Both the position numbers and the translations under genes were made by a program. From assembly GCA_902463905.1 (NCBI GenBank), contig CABQHF010000051.1, positions 1 to 11,388 of the forward strand: a stretch of DNA of 11,388 nt, read 5' to 3'. The DNA comes from an uncultured Faecalibacterium sp. (lineage in GTDB: Bacteria > Bacillota > Clostridia > Oscillospirales > Ruminococcaceae). Shown here one piece after another: positions 1-5,411 of this stretch. Within the stretch, counting starts at the first letter, position 1. Every line of letters begins with the position of its first letter. The notes under the pieces are model-generated. The model was not told the DNA's origin. It saw only the letters and a program-made list of their open reading frames with translations, and did no database searches.

Positions 1-566
1 ATGATCTGGCCGGTCAGGGCGTGAGCACCTACGACCTGATGGACACCATCACCGCGGACATGGTCAAGGTGAACCTGCTGGCCATCGGCGCGGTGTTCCT
101 GATCCTGCTGCTCATGAAGCGTCAGCTGCTGCTGCCGGTCATTCTGGTGCTGAGCATCGAGACGGCCATCTGGATCAATCTGGCCATCCCGTATTTCCGG
201 GGCCGCCATGTGTTCTACATTGCTTACCTCATCATCAGCACCATCCAGCTGGGTGCGACGGTAGACTACGCCATCCTGTTCTCGGACCGGTATCAGGAGT
301 TCCGCGAGACGCTGGACAAAAAGCAGGCCATTGCCGCCACCGTGACCACCGTGACCACCTCGGTGATCACCACGGGCAGTGCGCTGGCGGTGGTGGGCTT
401 CCTGATGGGGGCCATCTCCACCAACCAGCTGCTGGGCCAGCTGGGCAACTTCCTGGGTGTGGGCGGTCTGGTGTCGCTGGCCATCGTGCTGCTGGCACTG
501 CCGGGTTACCTGTACCTGGCCGACCGCCTCATCATCAAACCGAAAAAACAGCCGAAGGAGGCTTGA
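1..566 (+). CDS. MMPL/RND-family membrane transporter, C-terminal part (5' end outside window)
   Basis: This is the C-terminal end of a large membrane transporter. The reading frame is open from base 3 (first full codon GAT) with no stop before TGA at 564-566, so the gene starts upstream; the GTG at 21 is an internal codon. About five hydrophobic helices are visible in roughly 188 residues. The segment GATVDYAILFSDRY (Asp codon 264-266) matches the conserved Gly-x-x-x-Asp-Tyr helix of MMPL and RND proteins, where the Asp belongs to the proton relay. The tail IIKPKKQPKEA is basic and probably cytoplasmic. Family members export lipids, siderophores or other hydrophobic compounds using the proton gradient; the substrate cannot be told here. 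The next gene starts 4 bases after the stop and its ribosome site lies inside this gene, so the two are co-transcribed. Such transporters in Firmicutes are often paired with a Leu-x-x-Gly repeat protein, as here. Confidence 0.85.
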   Translation, partial: DLAGQGVSTYDLMDTITADMVKVNLLAIGAVFLILLLMKRQLLLPVILVLSIETAIWINLAIPYFRGRHVFYIAYLIISTIQLGATVDYAILFSDRYQEFRETLDKKQAIAATVTTVTTSVITTGSALAVVGFLMGAISTNQLLGQLGNFLGVGGLVSLAIVLLALPGYLYLADRLIIKPKKQPKEA

Positions 567-570
567 CGAG

Positions 571-2271
571 ATGAAACAGAAGATTGTGCGCCGGGCATCG
601 GCGCTGGTGCTGGCAGGCTGCCTGCTGGCCGGGGCGGCCCTGCCGGCCCTTGCGGCCTCCGCCAAGGAAGAGGTCATCTATGCCAATCTGGATGCGTCCG
701 GCACCGTGACCGGCGTGTATGCCGTGAACAGCTTTGCCGTGCAGGCGGGGGACACCGTCACCGACCACGGCAGCTACACCGCCGTGCGCAACATGACCAC
801 CACCGACCCGCTGGAGCATAGCGGCGACACCATCACCGCCACCGTGGACAAGGACGGCAAGCTCTATTATGAGGGCACCATGGATGCCGCCACCGCCCTG
901 CCCTGGCTCGTGAAGCTGACCTACACGCTGGACGGAGCCGAGATCGCCCCGGAAGAGCTGGGCGGCAAGAGCGGCGCACTGGCCATCCGCCTGCAGGTGA
1001 GCCGCAACCCGGCCTGCACCGGAGATTTCTTTGACCAGTATGCCCTGCAGGTGACCATGACGCTGGACACCGACCGGGCACAGAACATCGTGGCTGATGG
1101 GGCCACCATGGCCAATGTGGGCAGCAACAAGCAGCTCTCCTACATCCTGCTGCCAGGTTCGGACAGCGACGTGACCGTGACCGCCGACGTGACCGACTTT
1201 GCCATGAACGCCATCTCGCTGAACGGCGTGAAGCTCCGGCTGAACCTCGACCTGGACGGGGCCGACCTGACCGGCATGCTGGACCGGCTGCAGAGCGGTT
1301 CGGTACAGCTGGACGACGGTGCCAACGCGCTGGCAGACGGCATTGCCCAGGTGCAGGCGGGTCTTGACACCCTGAACGGCAAGTCCGGCGAGCTGACCGG
1401 CGGGTCCGCCAAGGTCAAGGCGGCCCTGACCCAGATGCAGACCGCCCTGAACGGCGTGTCGGCCTCCACCGACCAGCTCACCACCCTGCTGGACGCCTCC
1501 ACCCAGATCCAGAACGGCATTGCCCAGCTGGACGCCGGTGCCGCCCAGCTGGATGAGCAGGTGAGTTACGACGCTTATAAGGCCATCCTGAAGGAAAACG
1601 GGCTGGACCTGGACCAGCTGAAGGACGGCAACGCGAAAGCTATGGAGCAGCTGGAACAGCTGGCCAGGGTGATGCCCCAGCTCAAGGACGTGATCCTGCT
1701 GCTGAAAGGCTCCAGCGCCAACATCGACGCCATGGAGACCTATCTGAACACGGTGCACGACGGTGTGGCCCAGCTGCACGCGGGCAGCAGCACCCTGAAC
1801 AGCCAGTACGGGCAGTTCGATGCCGGGGTGCGCCAGCTGGCCGGTGCCCTGACCGATATGCTGGGCAACCTTTCGGTGCTGACCGACGGCGTGAACCAGC
1901 TGGCCAGCCGGTACGGCCAGCTGGACAGCGGCCTGAACGCCTACACCGACGGCGTGGCCCAGCTGAAAGCCGGAGTGCAGCAGCTGACCGACGGTGCCGC
2001 CCAGCTGACGGCCGGCACCGGAGAGCTGCGCAGCAATGTTTCCGGGATCGACATGGGCGACCAGCTGGACAGCCTGCTGGCCGGCCTGAACGGCAGCAGC
2101 GAGGTGGAGAGCTTTACCTCTGCCGAGAACACCGATGTTTCCGCCGTGCAGTTCGCGATGCAGACGGTGGCCATCGAGGCCCCGGCCCCGGCAGAAGAGC
2201 CGGAAGCAGAGGCCGCACCTCTGGCCTTTTGGCAGAAGCTGCTGAAGCTGTTCGGGATGTACAAGGGTTAA
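571..2271 (+). CDS. Secreted coiled-coil protein with Leu-x-x-Gly repeats, partner of the MMPL transporter
   Basis: A 566-residue exported protein of the YhgE/Pip-like Leu-x-x-Gly repeat type. Start ATG 571 is supported by AAGGAGG at 555-561, 9 bases upstream. Residues 1-28 are a signal peptide (basic MKQKIVRR, hydrophobic core, ALPALA|A site). LAGC at 14-17 resembles a lipobox, but hydrophobicity continues past the Cys, so ordinary cleavage is more likely. Residues about 33-230 look beta-rich (opening EEVIYANLDASGTVTGVYAVN, typical of this family). Residues about 240-330 and 395-485 carry many Leu-x-x-Gly heptads such as QLDDG, QLDAG, QLKAG and QLTDG, split by a charged helical stretch around 335-380. 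An acidic Pro/Ala linker (537-549) leads to the amphipathic tail FWQKLLKLFGMYKG. The coupled MMPL gene suggests an extracytoplasmic accessory role in export or envelope attachment; this is inference. The call of full length rests on recognising both family ends. Confidence 0.85.
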   Translation: MKQKIVRRASALVLAGCLLAGAALPALAASAKEEVIYANLDASGTVTGVYAVNSFAVQAGDTVTDHGSYTAVRNMTTTDPLEHSGDTITATVDKDGKLYYEGTMDAATALPWLVKLTYTLDGAEIAPEELGGKSGALAIRLQVSRNPACTGDFFDQYALQVTMTLDTDRAQNIVADGATMANVGSNKQLSYILLPGSDSDVTVTADVTDFAMNAISLNGVKLRLNLDLDGADLTGMLDRLQSGSVQLDDGANALADGIAQVQAGLDTLNGKSGELTGGSAKVKAALTQMQTALNGVSASTDQLTTLLDASTQIQNGIAQLDAGAAQLDEQVSYDAYKAILKENGLDLDQLKDGNAKAMEQLEQLARVMPQLKDVILLLKGSSANIDAMETYLNTVHDGVAQLHAGSSTLNSQYGQFDAGVRQLAGALTDMLGNLSVLTDGVNQLASRYGQLDSGLNAYTDGVAQLKAGVQQLTDGAAQLTAGTGELRSNVSGIDMGDQLDSLLAGLNGSSEVESFTSAENTDVSAVQFAMQTVAIEAPAPAEEPEAEAAPLAFWQKLLKLFGMYKG

Positions 2272-2285
2272 AGAATTTCATTATG

Positions 2286-2336
2286 ATAAGAGCAGGATCG
2301 GACAGCCCGCGGGCTGTCCGATCCTGCTCTTATTTC
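2286..2336. terminator. Bidirectional terminator: perfect 24-bp-arm palindrome
   Basis: Bases 2286-2333 form a perfect 48-base palindrome (centre CCCGCGGG at 2306-2313), with AT-rich ends reading CTCTTATTTC on the plus strand and CTCTTATCAT on the minus strand. It sits 14 bases after the plus-strand stop and 7 bases beyond the minus-strand stop at 2341-2343, so it probably terminates both convergent transcripts. The arms are unusually long and have no unpaired loop beyond the turn. Confidence 0.85.
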
Positions 2337-2340
2337 TTAC

Positions 2341-2880
2341 TTACTCAAAATGATACTCCACCAGCTCGCAGTTGCGGATGCCGGCCAGGGCGTATTCTTC
2401 GTTGGTCATGTCGTGGAAGTAGGATTCCACCACACGGGCGATGCCGTTGTGGGCCACCAGCAGGTAGGTCTTGTCCGGCTGGTCCCGCAGCTCGTCCAGC
2501 AGGTTGTAGATGCGCTGGGCCAGCTGCAGCATGCTTTCGCCGCCGCCGTAGCGGTCGGCGAAGCAGGTCTTGGAGATGCGGAACTTCTCGCCGTTGCGGG
2601 GCGTGCCCTCGTAGCGGCCGAAGCACTGCTCCCGCAGGCGCGGCTCGCACCGGGCAGGGATGCCGGCAGCGTCGGCGATGGCCTTGGCCGTGTCGGCGGC
2701 GCGGGACAGGGGAGAGTAGAGGATCTCGTCGATGGCGTAGTTTCCCTCCCTGACCTTCTGGCCGAGGGCGCGGGCCTGTGCCTGGCCCCGCTCGGTGAGA
2801 GGGCTGTCGGTCATGCCGCAGATCTTGTTTTCCACGTTCCACACAGTCTCGCCGTGGCGGGTAAAATACAGTTTGTGCAT
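2341..2880 (-). CDS. Histidine phosphatase superfamily protein (phosphoglycerate-mutase-like)
   Basis: A 179-residue cytoplasmic phosphatase of the phosphoglycerate mutase/histidine phosphatase fold. The RHG signature is at residues 8-10, with His9 as the expected phospho-accepting residue. Arg60 in SPLSRA, Glu84 in RLREQCFGRYEG and His144 in VAHNGIAR complete the usual phosphate pocket and acid. The length fits the small GpmB/CobC-like branch that acts on diverse phosphate esters; no residue fixes the substrate, and a true glycolytic mutase is less likely at this size. The start is ATG at 2880-2878, with TAAGGAG (2892-2886) 5 bases upstream; the TAA in this ribosome site is also the stop codon of the dehydrogenase gene before it. 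It is the last gene of a three-gene operon and ends at the shared palindromic terminator. Confidence 0.88.
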   Translation of the reverse strand: MHKLYFTRHGETVWNVENKICGMTDSPLTERGQAQARALGQKVREGNYAIDEILYSPLSRAADTAKAIADAAGIPARCEPRLREQCFGRYEGTPRNGEKFRISKTCFADRYGGGESMLQLAQRIYNLLDELRDQPDKTYLLVAHNGIARVVESYFHDMTNEEYALAGIRNCELVEYHFE

Positions 2881-2889
2881 GGCAGCTCC

Positions 2890-3792
2890 TTACTTGCAGT
2901 AGCCCGCTTCGATCTCCCTGATGCGGGCATAGAAAAAGTCGTTGGCGGGGGTGGGCATGCCGTACTTTTTGGCGCGGGCGCGTACCACACCGGCAAACTC
3001 CTCCACCTCGGTGGGGCGCTTTGCCAGCACATCCTGCCGCATACTGGGCATGCCGTCGGGGTTGAAGGTGGGCATGGCATTGCGCAGGAACTGCTCGTCG
3101 TTGTCGCGGGGCAGGGGTACCCCTTCCAGGTTGGCCAGCTGGATGACTTCCTGCATGGCCTCGTGCATCTTGGCCTGTGCCTCGGCCGACCGGCACAGCC
3201 CGCCGTAGGTCAGGTCAAAGGCCGCGGCCGCCTGATTCAGGCCGTCGTTCACCATCAGCTTGTTCCACTGCTTGTACAAAATGTCACTGCAGGGCTCGTT
3301 GGCGATGCCGCAGGCGTCCAGATAGTCGGCCACGGCCTGCACGCGGCCGGTCATGGCACCGTCCCGCTCGCCGAACTGGATCTTGCCCGCCTGGTTGAAC
3401 ACCAGGGTGCGGCCGCTGCGGGTGGCGTCCATACCGATGGCCACGCTCCACAGGGTGCGGCCAGGGTAGGCGGTTTCGATGTGTTCCTCGCTGGTGATGC
3501 CGTTGAGCACGCTGAGGATGATGGTGTCCGGGCCGACAAAGTTCTTCATGTCGGCGATGGCCTGATCCAGCACGGTGGCCTTCACCGCCACCAGCAGCAG
3601 GTCCACCGGCTTGCCCTGGGCCGGGGTGACGTAGGAGAACCGGCATTCCTCGCCGTTGCACACCACAGGCTGGGCGGCGTAGCGGGCAATGCGGGCTTCG
3701 TCGGCGATCACCTGCACGCCGGGCATCCTGCGCCCGAACAGGATGCCAAGGGCCCCCAGACCGATGAGGGCCGAAGTTCTGATCTGATTCAT
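2890..3792 (-). CDS. Ketopantoate reductase (PanE/ApbA) family dehydrogenase
   Basis: A 300-residue NAD(P)-dependent 2-hydroxyacid-type dehydrogenase; the family's named reaction is reduction of ketopantoate to pantoate in pantothenate and CoA synthesis. The N-terminal Rossmann fold has GLGALG at 11-16 and ends near residue 165. The C-terminal helical domain holds YKQWNKLMVND (catalytic Lys177, Asn182), Ser250 in PSMRQD and Glu262 in RPTEVEEFAG, matching the E. coli PanE residues Lys176, Ser244 and Glu256 in order and spacing. The end of beta strand 2 reads VIADEAR, with Asp31 where E. coli PanE has an NADPH-binding Arg, so cofactor or substrate may differ. The ATG (3792-3790) overlaps the upstream gene's TGA as ATGA, implying translational coupling. 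No other pantothenate gene is visible, so I call the family rather than panE itself. Confidence 0.85.
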   Translation of the reverse strand: MNQIRTSALIGLGALGILFGRRMPGVQVIADEARIARYAAQPVVCNGEECRFSYVTPAQGKPVDLLLVAVKATVLDQAIADMKNFVGPDTIILSVLNGITSEEHIETAYPGRTLWSVAIGMDATRSGRTLVFNQAGKIQFGERDGAMTGRVQAVADYLDACGIANEPCSDILYKQWNKLMVNDGLNQAAAAFDLTYGGLCRSAEAQAKMHEAMQEVIQLANLEGVPLPRDNDEQFLRNAMPTFNPDGMPSMRQDVLAKRPTEVEEFAGVVRARAKKYGMPTPANDFFYARIREIEAGYCK

Positions 3793-4016
3793 AACAGTTC
3801 CTCCGAGATCTTCTGCAGGGTGCCGTCCGGCAGCAGGTGCACCCGGCTGCCCTCGTCGATGCCCAGCTGGGTGAGTTCTCTGTCCGGGTAGGGCAGGGTG
3901 CGGCAGGCACCATCGGCGCTTTGCAGCATCACATCACACAGTACAGGCTGCCCGGCGGGCAGCTCCTCGCAGCCGTACATCTGCTCTTCAATGCGCAGCA
4001 CACGGTATTCCGGCAT
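3789..4016 (-). CDS. 75-residue protein of unknown function, first gene of the dehydrogenase operon
   Basis: I do not recognise this family. ATG 4016-4014 is preferred because GGGAG lies 8 bases upstream and the promoter's TATAAT lies at 4061-4056; the longer open frame back to 4148 would run through that promoter. The 75-residue product (starting MPEYRVLRIEEQMYGCEELP) is acidic and soluble, with no signal peptide or membrane helix. It has three Cys (in YGCEELP, VLCDV and GACRTL), which do not form a zinc-knuckle pattern. The pattern of short hydrophobic strands and the late segment GIDEGSRVHLLPDGTLQKI suggest a small beta-rich fold. Its TGA overlaps the dehydrogenase start (ATGA), so the two proteins are made together, perhaps as partners or in fixed ratio. 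That link is inference from gene order only. Confidence 0.7.
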   Translation of the reverse strand: MPEYRVLRIEEQMYGCEELPAGQPVLCDVMLQSADGACRTLPYPDRELTQLGIDEGSRVHLLPDGTLQKISEELL

Positions 4017-4055
4017 GGCAAACGCTCCCTTTTTTATTTTTATAAGGATAGTCAT

Positions 4056-4085
4056 ATTATAGCGCAACCGGCAGGGGGCGTGCAA
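4056..4085 (-). promoter_or_regulatory. Promoter of the three-gene minus-strand operon
   Basis: Read on the minus strand, a perfect TATAAT -10 box (4061-4056) lies 18 bases from a weaker TTGCAC -35 box (4085-4080). Transcription should begin near 4049, giving a leader of about 33 bases with the GGGAG ribosome site near its end. It is divergent from the lysR promoter, with the two -35 boxes about 34 bases apart. Confidence 0.65.
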
Positions 4086-4119
4086 GAGGGCCGCGGCCGG
4101 GATTTTACGGCCCGGCGGC

Positions 4120-4149
4120 TTGACAGTGCGGCAGGGGAGTTGATACAAT
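4120..4149 (+). promoter_or_regulatory. Promoter of the LysR-type regulator gene
   Basis: TTGACA (4120-4125, a consensus -35) and TACAAT (4144-4149, one mismatch) are 18 bases apart. Transcription should start near 4156, leaving a leader of about 25 bases with GGGGGA (4169-4174) as the ribosome site 5 bases before ATG 4180. Confidence 0.7.
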
Positions 4150-4160
4150 AAACAGTATCA
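4141..4160. promoter_or_regulatory. Inverted repeat over the lysR -10 box and start point (putative operator)
   Basis: TGATAC (4141-4146) and GTATCA (4155-4160) are perfect 6-base arms with an 8-base spacer. The repeat covers the -10 box and predicted start of the lysR transcript, a position where a bound regulator would repress. LysR proteins often bind AT-rich dyads near their own genes and autorepress, so this is a candidate autoregulatory site. The spacing (T-N12-A) is one base off the classical T-N11-A box. Confidence 0.45.
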
Positions 4161-4179
4161 CACACAACGGGGGAACAGC

Positions 4180-5097
4180 ATGAATATTACGGAACTGCGC
4201 TGTCTGGTAGCTATCATGAAGTGGGGCTCGGTGAGTGCTGCGGCAAAGCAGATGTACGCCGCCCAGCCCAACGTGAGCAAGGCGCTGAAGAACCTGGAAG
4301 AGGAATACGGCATCCGCATGTTTGAGCGCTCATCCACCGGCATGATCCCCACCGAACAGGGACGGCATTTCATCGAGCAGGCCCAGCGGGTGCTGCAGGA
4401 GGTGGACCGGCTGGACGCCGACGCCCGCCGCCGGCAGGGCGAGTGCGCAGAGCTGCGGGTGGCCCTGCCCCATGCCACCTATGCGTCCTATGCGGCGGTG
4501 GATTTTCTGCAGCAGGCGGCGGGCAGCGAGCAGCTGCGGGTGCACATCCGGGAGGCTGGTTCCATGGAGGGGCTGGACTTTGTGCTGCGCCGGGGCTACC
4601 ATCTGGCCCTGCTGCGCTACGCCGAGGAGGACGAGGACTACTACAGCCGCTACTGTGCCCGGCGCGGGCTGCACCGGGAGCAGATCATGGAGTTCGAGTA
4701 CCGGCTGCTGGTGAACCGCGACAGCCCTCTGGCCCGGCACGAGGTGCATGACCTGGCCGAGCTGAACCGTTATACCGAGGTGCTGCACGATGACTTCCAG
4801 CTGCCGGGCGAGGAAGGCAGCAGCCTGCGCTGGCAGGTGAACGAGAACCGCCGGGTGCATGTGTACGAGCGGTGCAGCCAGTTCTCCATTCTGCAGAGCC
4901 TGCCCACGGCCTACATGTGGGCGTCGCCCATGCCGCAGCGGGCACTGGAACAGTACCATCTGGTGCTGAAAAAATGCCCGGCCCAGAACCAGCGTATGCG
5001 GGATGTGCTGGTGTACCCGGACAAGGGCGGGCTGCGCCCGGAGGAAGAAAAGTTCATCGAGCTGCTGCGCCGTCAGGCGGCCCTGACCGTAAAGTAA
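4180..5097 (+). CDS. LysR-type transcriptional regulator
   Basis: A 305-residue DNA-binding regulator of normal LysR length. Residues 1-60 form the typical winged helix-turn-helix: MNITELRCLVAIMKWGSVSAAAKQ, then AQPNVSKALKNLEEEYGIRMFERSS, followed by the T-x-x-G turn (PTEQG, 57-61). A linker helix covers about 62-90, and residues about 91-300 are the two-lobed effector domain, starting with the strand ELRVALP. The effector domain is rich in Tyr and Glu/Asp (for example YAEEDEDYYSRYC, 147-159), and nothing visible identifies the ligand. The start follows GGGGGA (4169-4174). The gene is divergent from the small-protein/dehydrogenase/phosphatase operon, so control of that operon and of itself is the usual expectation. 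Its codons are rich in CGG, CGC and GCC, unlike the cstA genes downstream. A terminator follows at 5172-5205. Confidence 0.92.
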   Translation: MNITELRCLVAIMKWGSVSAAAKQMYAAQPNVSKALKNLEEEYGIRMFERSSTGMIPTEQGRHFIEQAQRVLQEVDRLDADARRRQGECAELRVALPHATYASYAAVDFLQQAAGSEQLRVHIREAGSMEGLDFVLRRGYHLALLRYAEEDEDYYSRYCARRGLHREQIMEFEYRLLVNRDSPLARHEVHDLAELNRYTEVLHDDFQLPGEEGSSLRWQVNENRRVHVYERCSQFSILQSLPTAYMWASPMPQRALEQYHLVLKKCPAQNQRMRDVLVYPDKGGLRPEEEKFIELLRRQAALTVK

Positions 5098-5104
5098 GGG
5101 GCGG

Positions 5105-5130
5105 ACCGGTTAAGAACTGGTAAAAACCAG
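5105..5130 (+). other. Two mutually exclusive small hairpins after lysR
   Basis: ACCGGTT-AAG-AACTGGT (5105-5121, one G-U pair) and CTGGT-AAAA-ACCAG (5117-5130) share bases 5117-5121 and cannot form together. Neither is followed by a T run. They lie between the lysR stop and its terminator and may only stabilise the transcript end. Confidence 0.3.
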
Positions 5131-5171
5131 GACCGCAAAAACCGCCGGGATCGGCAAAGAAATTTGACCCC

Positions 5172-5205
5172 ACAGCCGGAACGATGTGTCGTTCCGGCTG
5201 TTTTT
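5172..5205 (+). terminator. Intrinsic terminator of lysR
   Basis: A 13-bp perfect stem (5172-5184 with 5189-5201; arm ACAGCCGGAACGA), a TGTG loop, and a T run ending at 5205 lie 74 bases after the lysR stop. Confidence 0.88.
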
Positions 5206-5411
5206 GTGTGCAGATAAGCGCAAAAAAGAAACGGAGCTGCAACTAAAAAACTTTGCTGGTATATCAATTTGGATATGCCGGTATGCCGGAACCGGAGTAT
5301 CGCTTTTATGAAAAATATGTTAACATGAGCACAGAAAGTTGGCTGTCCTGCATGGAAAAGATGGGATGATTTTCCAGACGGAACAGCAAAACCGAAAAGG
5401 AGGTTTCTGGT
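5206..5411 (+). promoter_or_regulatory. Upstream region of the first cstA gene: extended -10 promoter, direct repeat, leader
   Basis: No gene is visible here. A tandem direct repeat TATGCCGG-TATGCCGG occupies 5274-5289, followed by CCGGAACCGG (5286-5295). A palindrome ATGTTAACAT (5317-5326) contains an extended -10 box TGT-TAACAT (5318-5326); I find no good -35 box, so an activator at the repeat is plausible. The leader of about 80 bases contains a 7-bp hairpin TGGAAAA/TTTTCCA (5353-5359 with 5370-5376). AAGGAGG (5397-5403) sits 8 bases before ATG 5412. The same GTTAAC element and translation start region recur before the second cstA. Confidence 0.5.

Noticed and set aside
21..23. GTG 21 as the start of the first gene
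   Set aside because: The frame is open to the window edge with coding character, no ribosome site precedes the GTG, and the protein would lack most of an MMPL transporter.
535..1779. Long minus-strand open frame (414 codons) opposite the Leu-x-x-Gly protein
   Set aside because: It lies antisense to a convincing gene with signal peptide, ribosome site and family features. The frame is His/Gly/Val-rich without domain character and is a by-product of GC-rich codons.
2350..3891. Plus-strand open frame of 513 codons across the dehydrogenase and phosphatase region
   Set aside because: It is antisense to two genes with intact catalytic motifs, tight spacing and ribosome sites. Its product shows no domain and no start signal.
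4017..4148. Upstream extension of the 75-residue protein to 119 residues
   Set aside because: The extension would run through the TATAAT promoter box and the AT-rich leader, and its ATG has no ribosome site. The start at 4016 has GGGAG at proper distance.
5308..5328. Tiny leader peptide frame (MKNMLT) upstream of the first cstA
   Set aside because: It has no ribosome site, overlaps the promoter element itself, and is not preserved in the second copy.
5333..5411. Riboswitch in the cstA leaders
   Set aside because: The leaders are only about 80 bases, the hairpins in the two copies differ in sequence and position, and no known aptamer core is visible.
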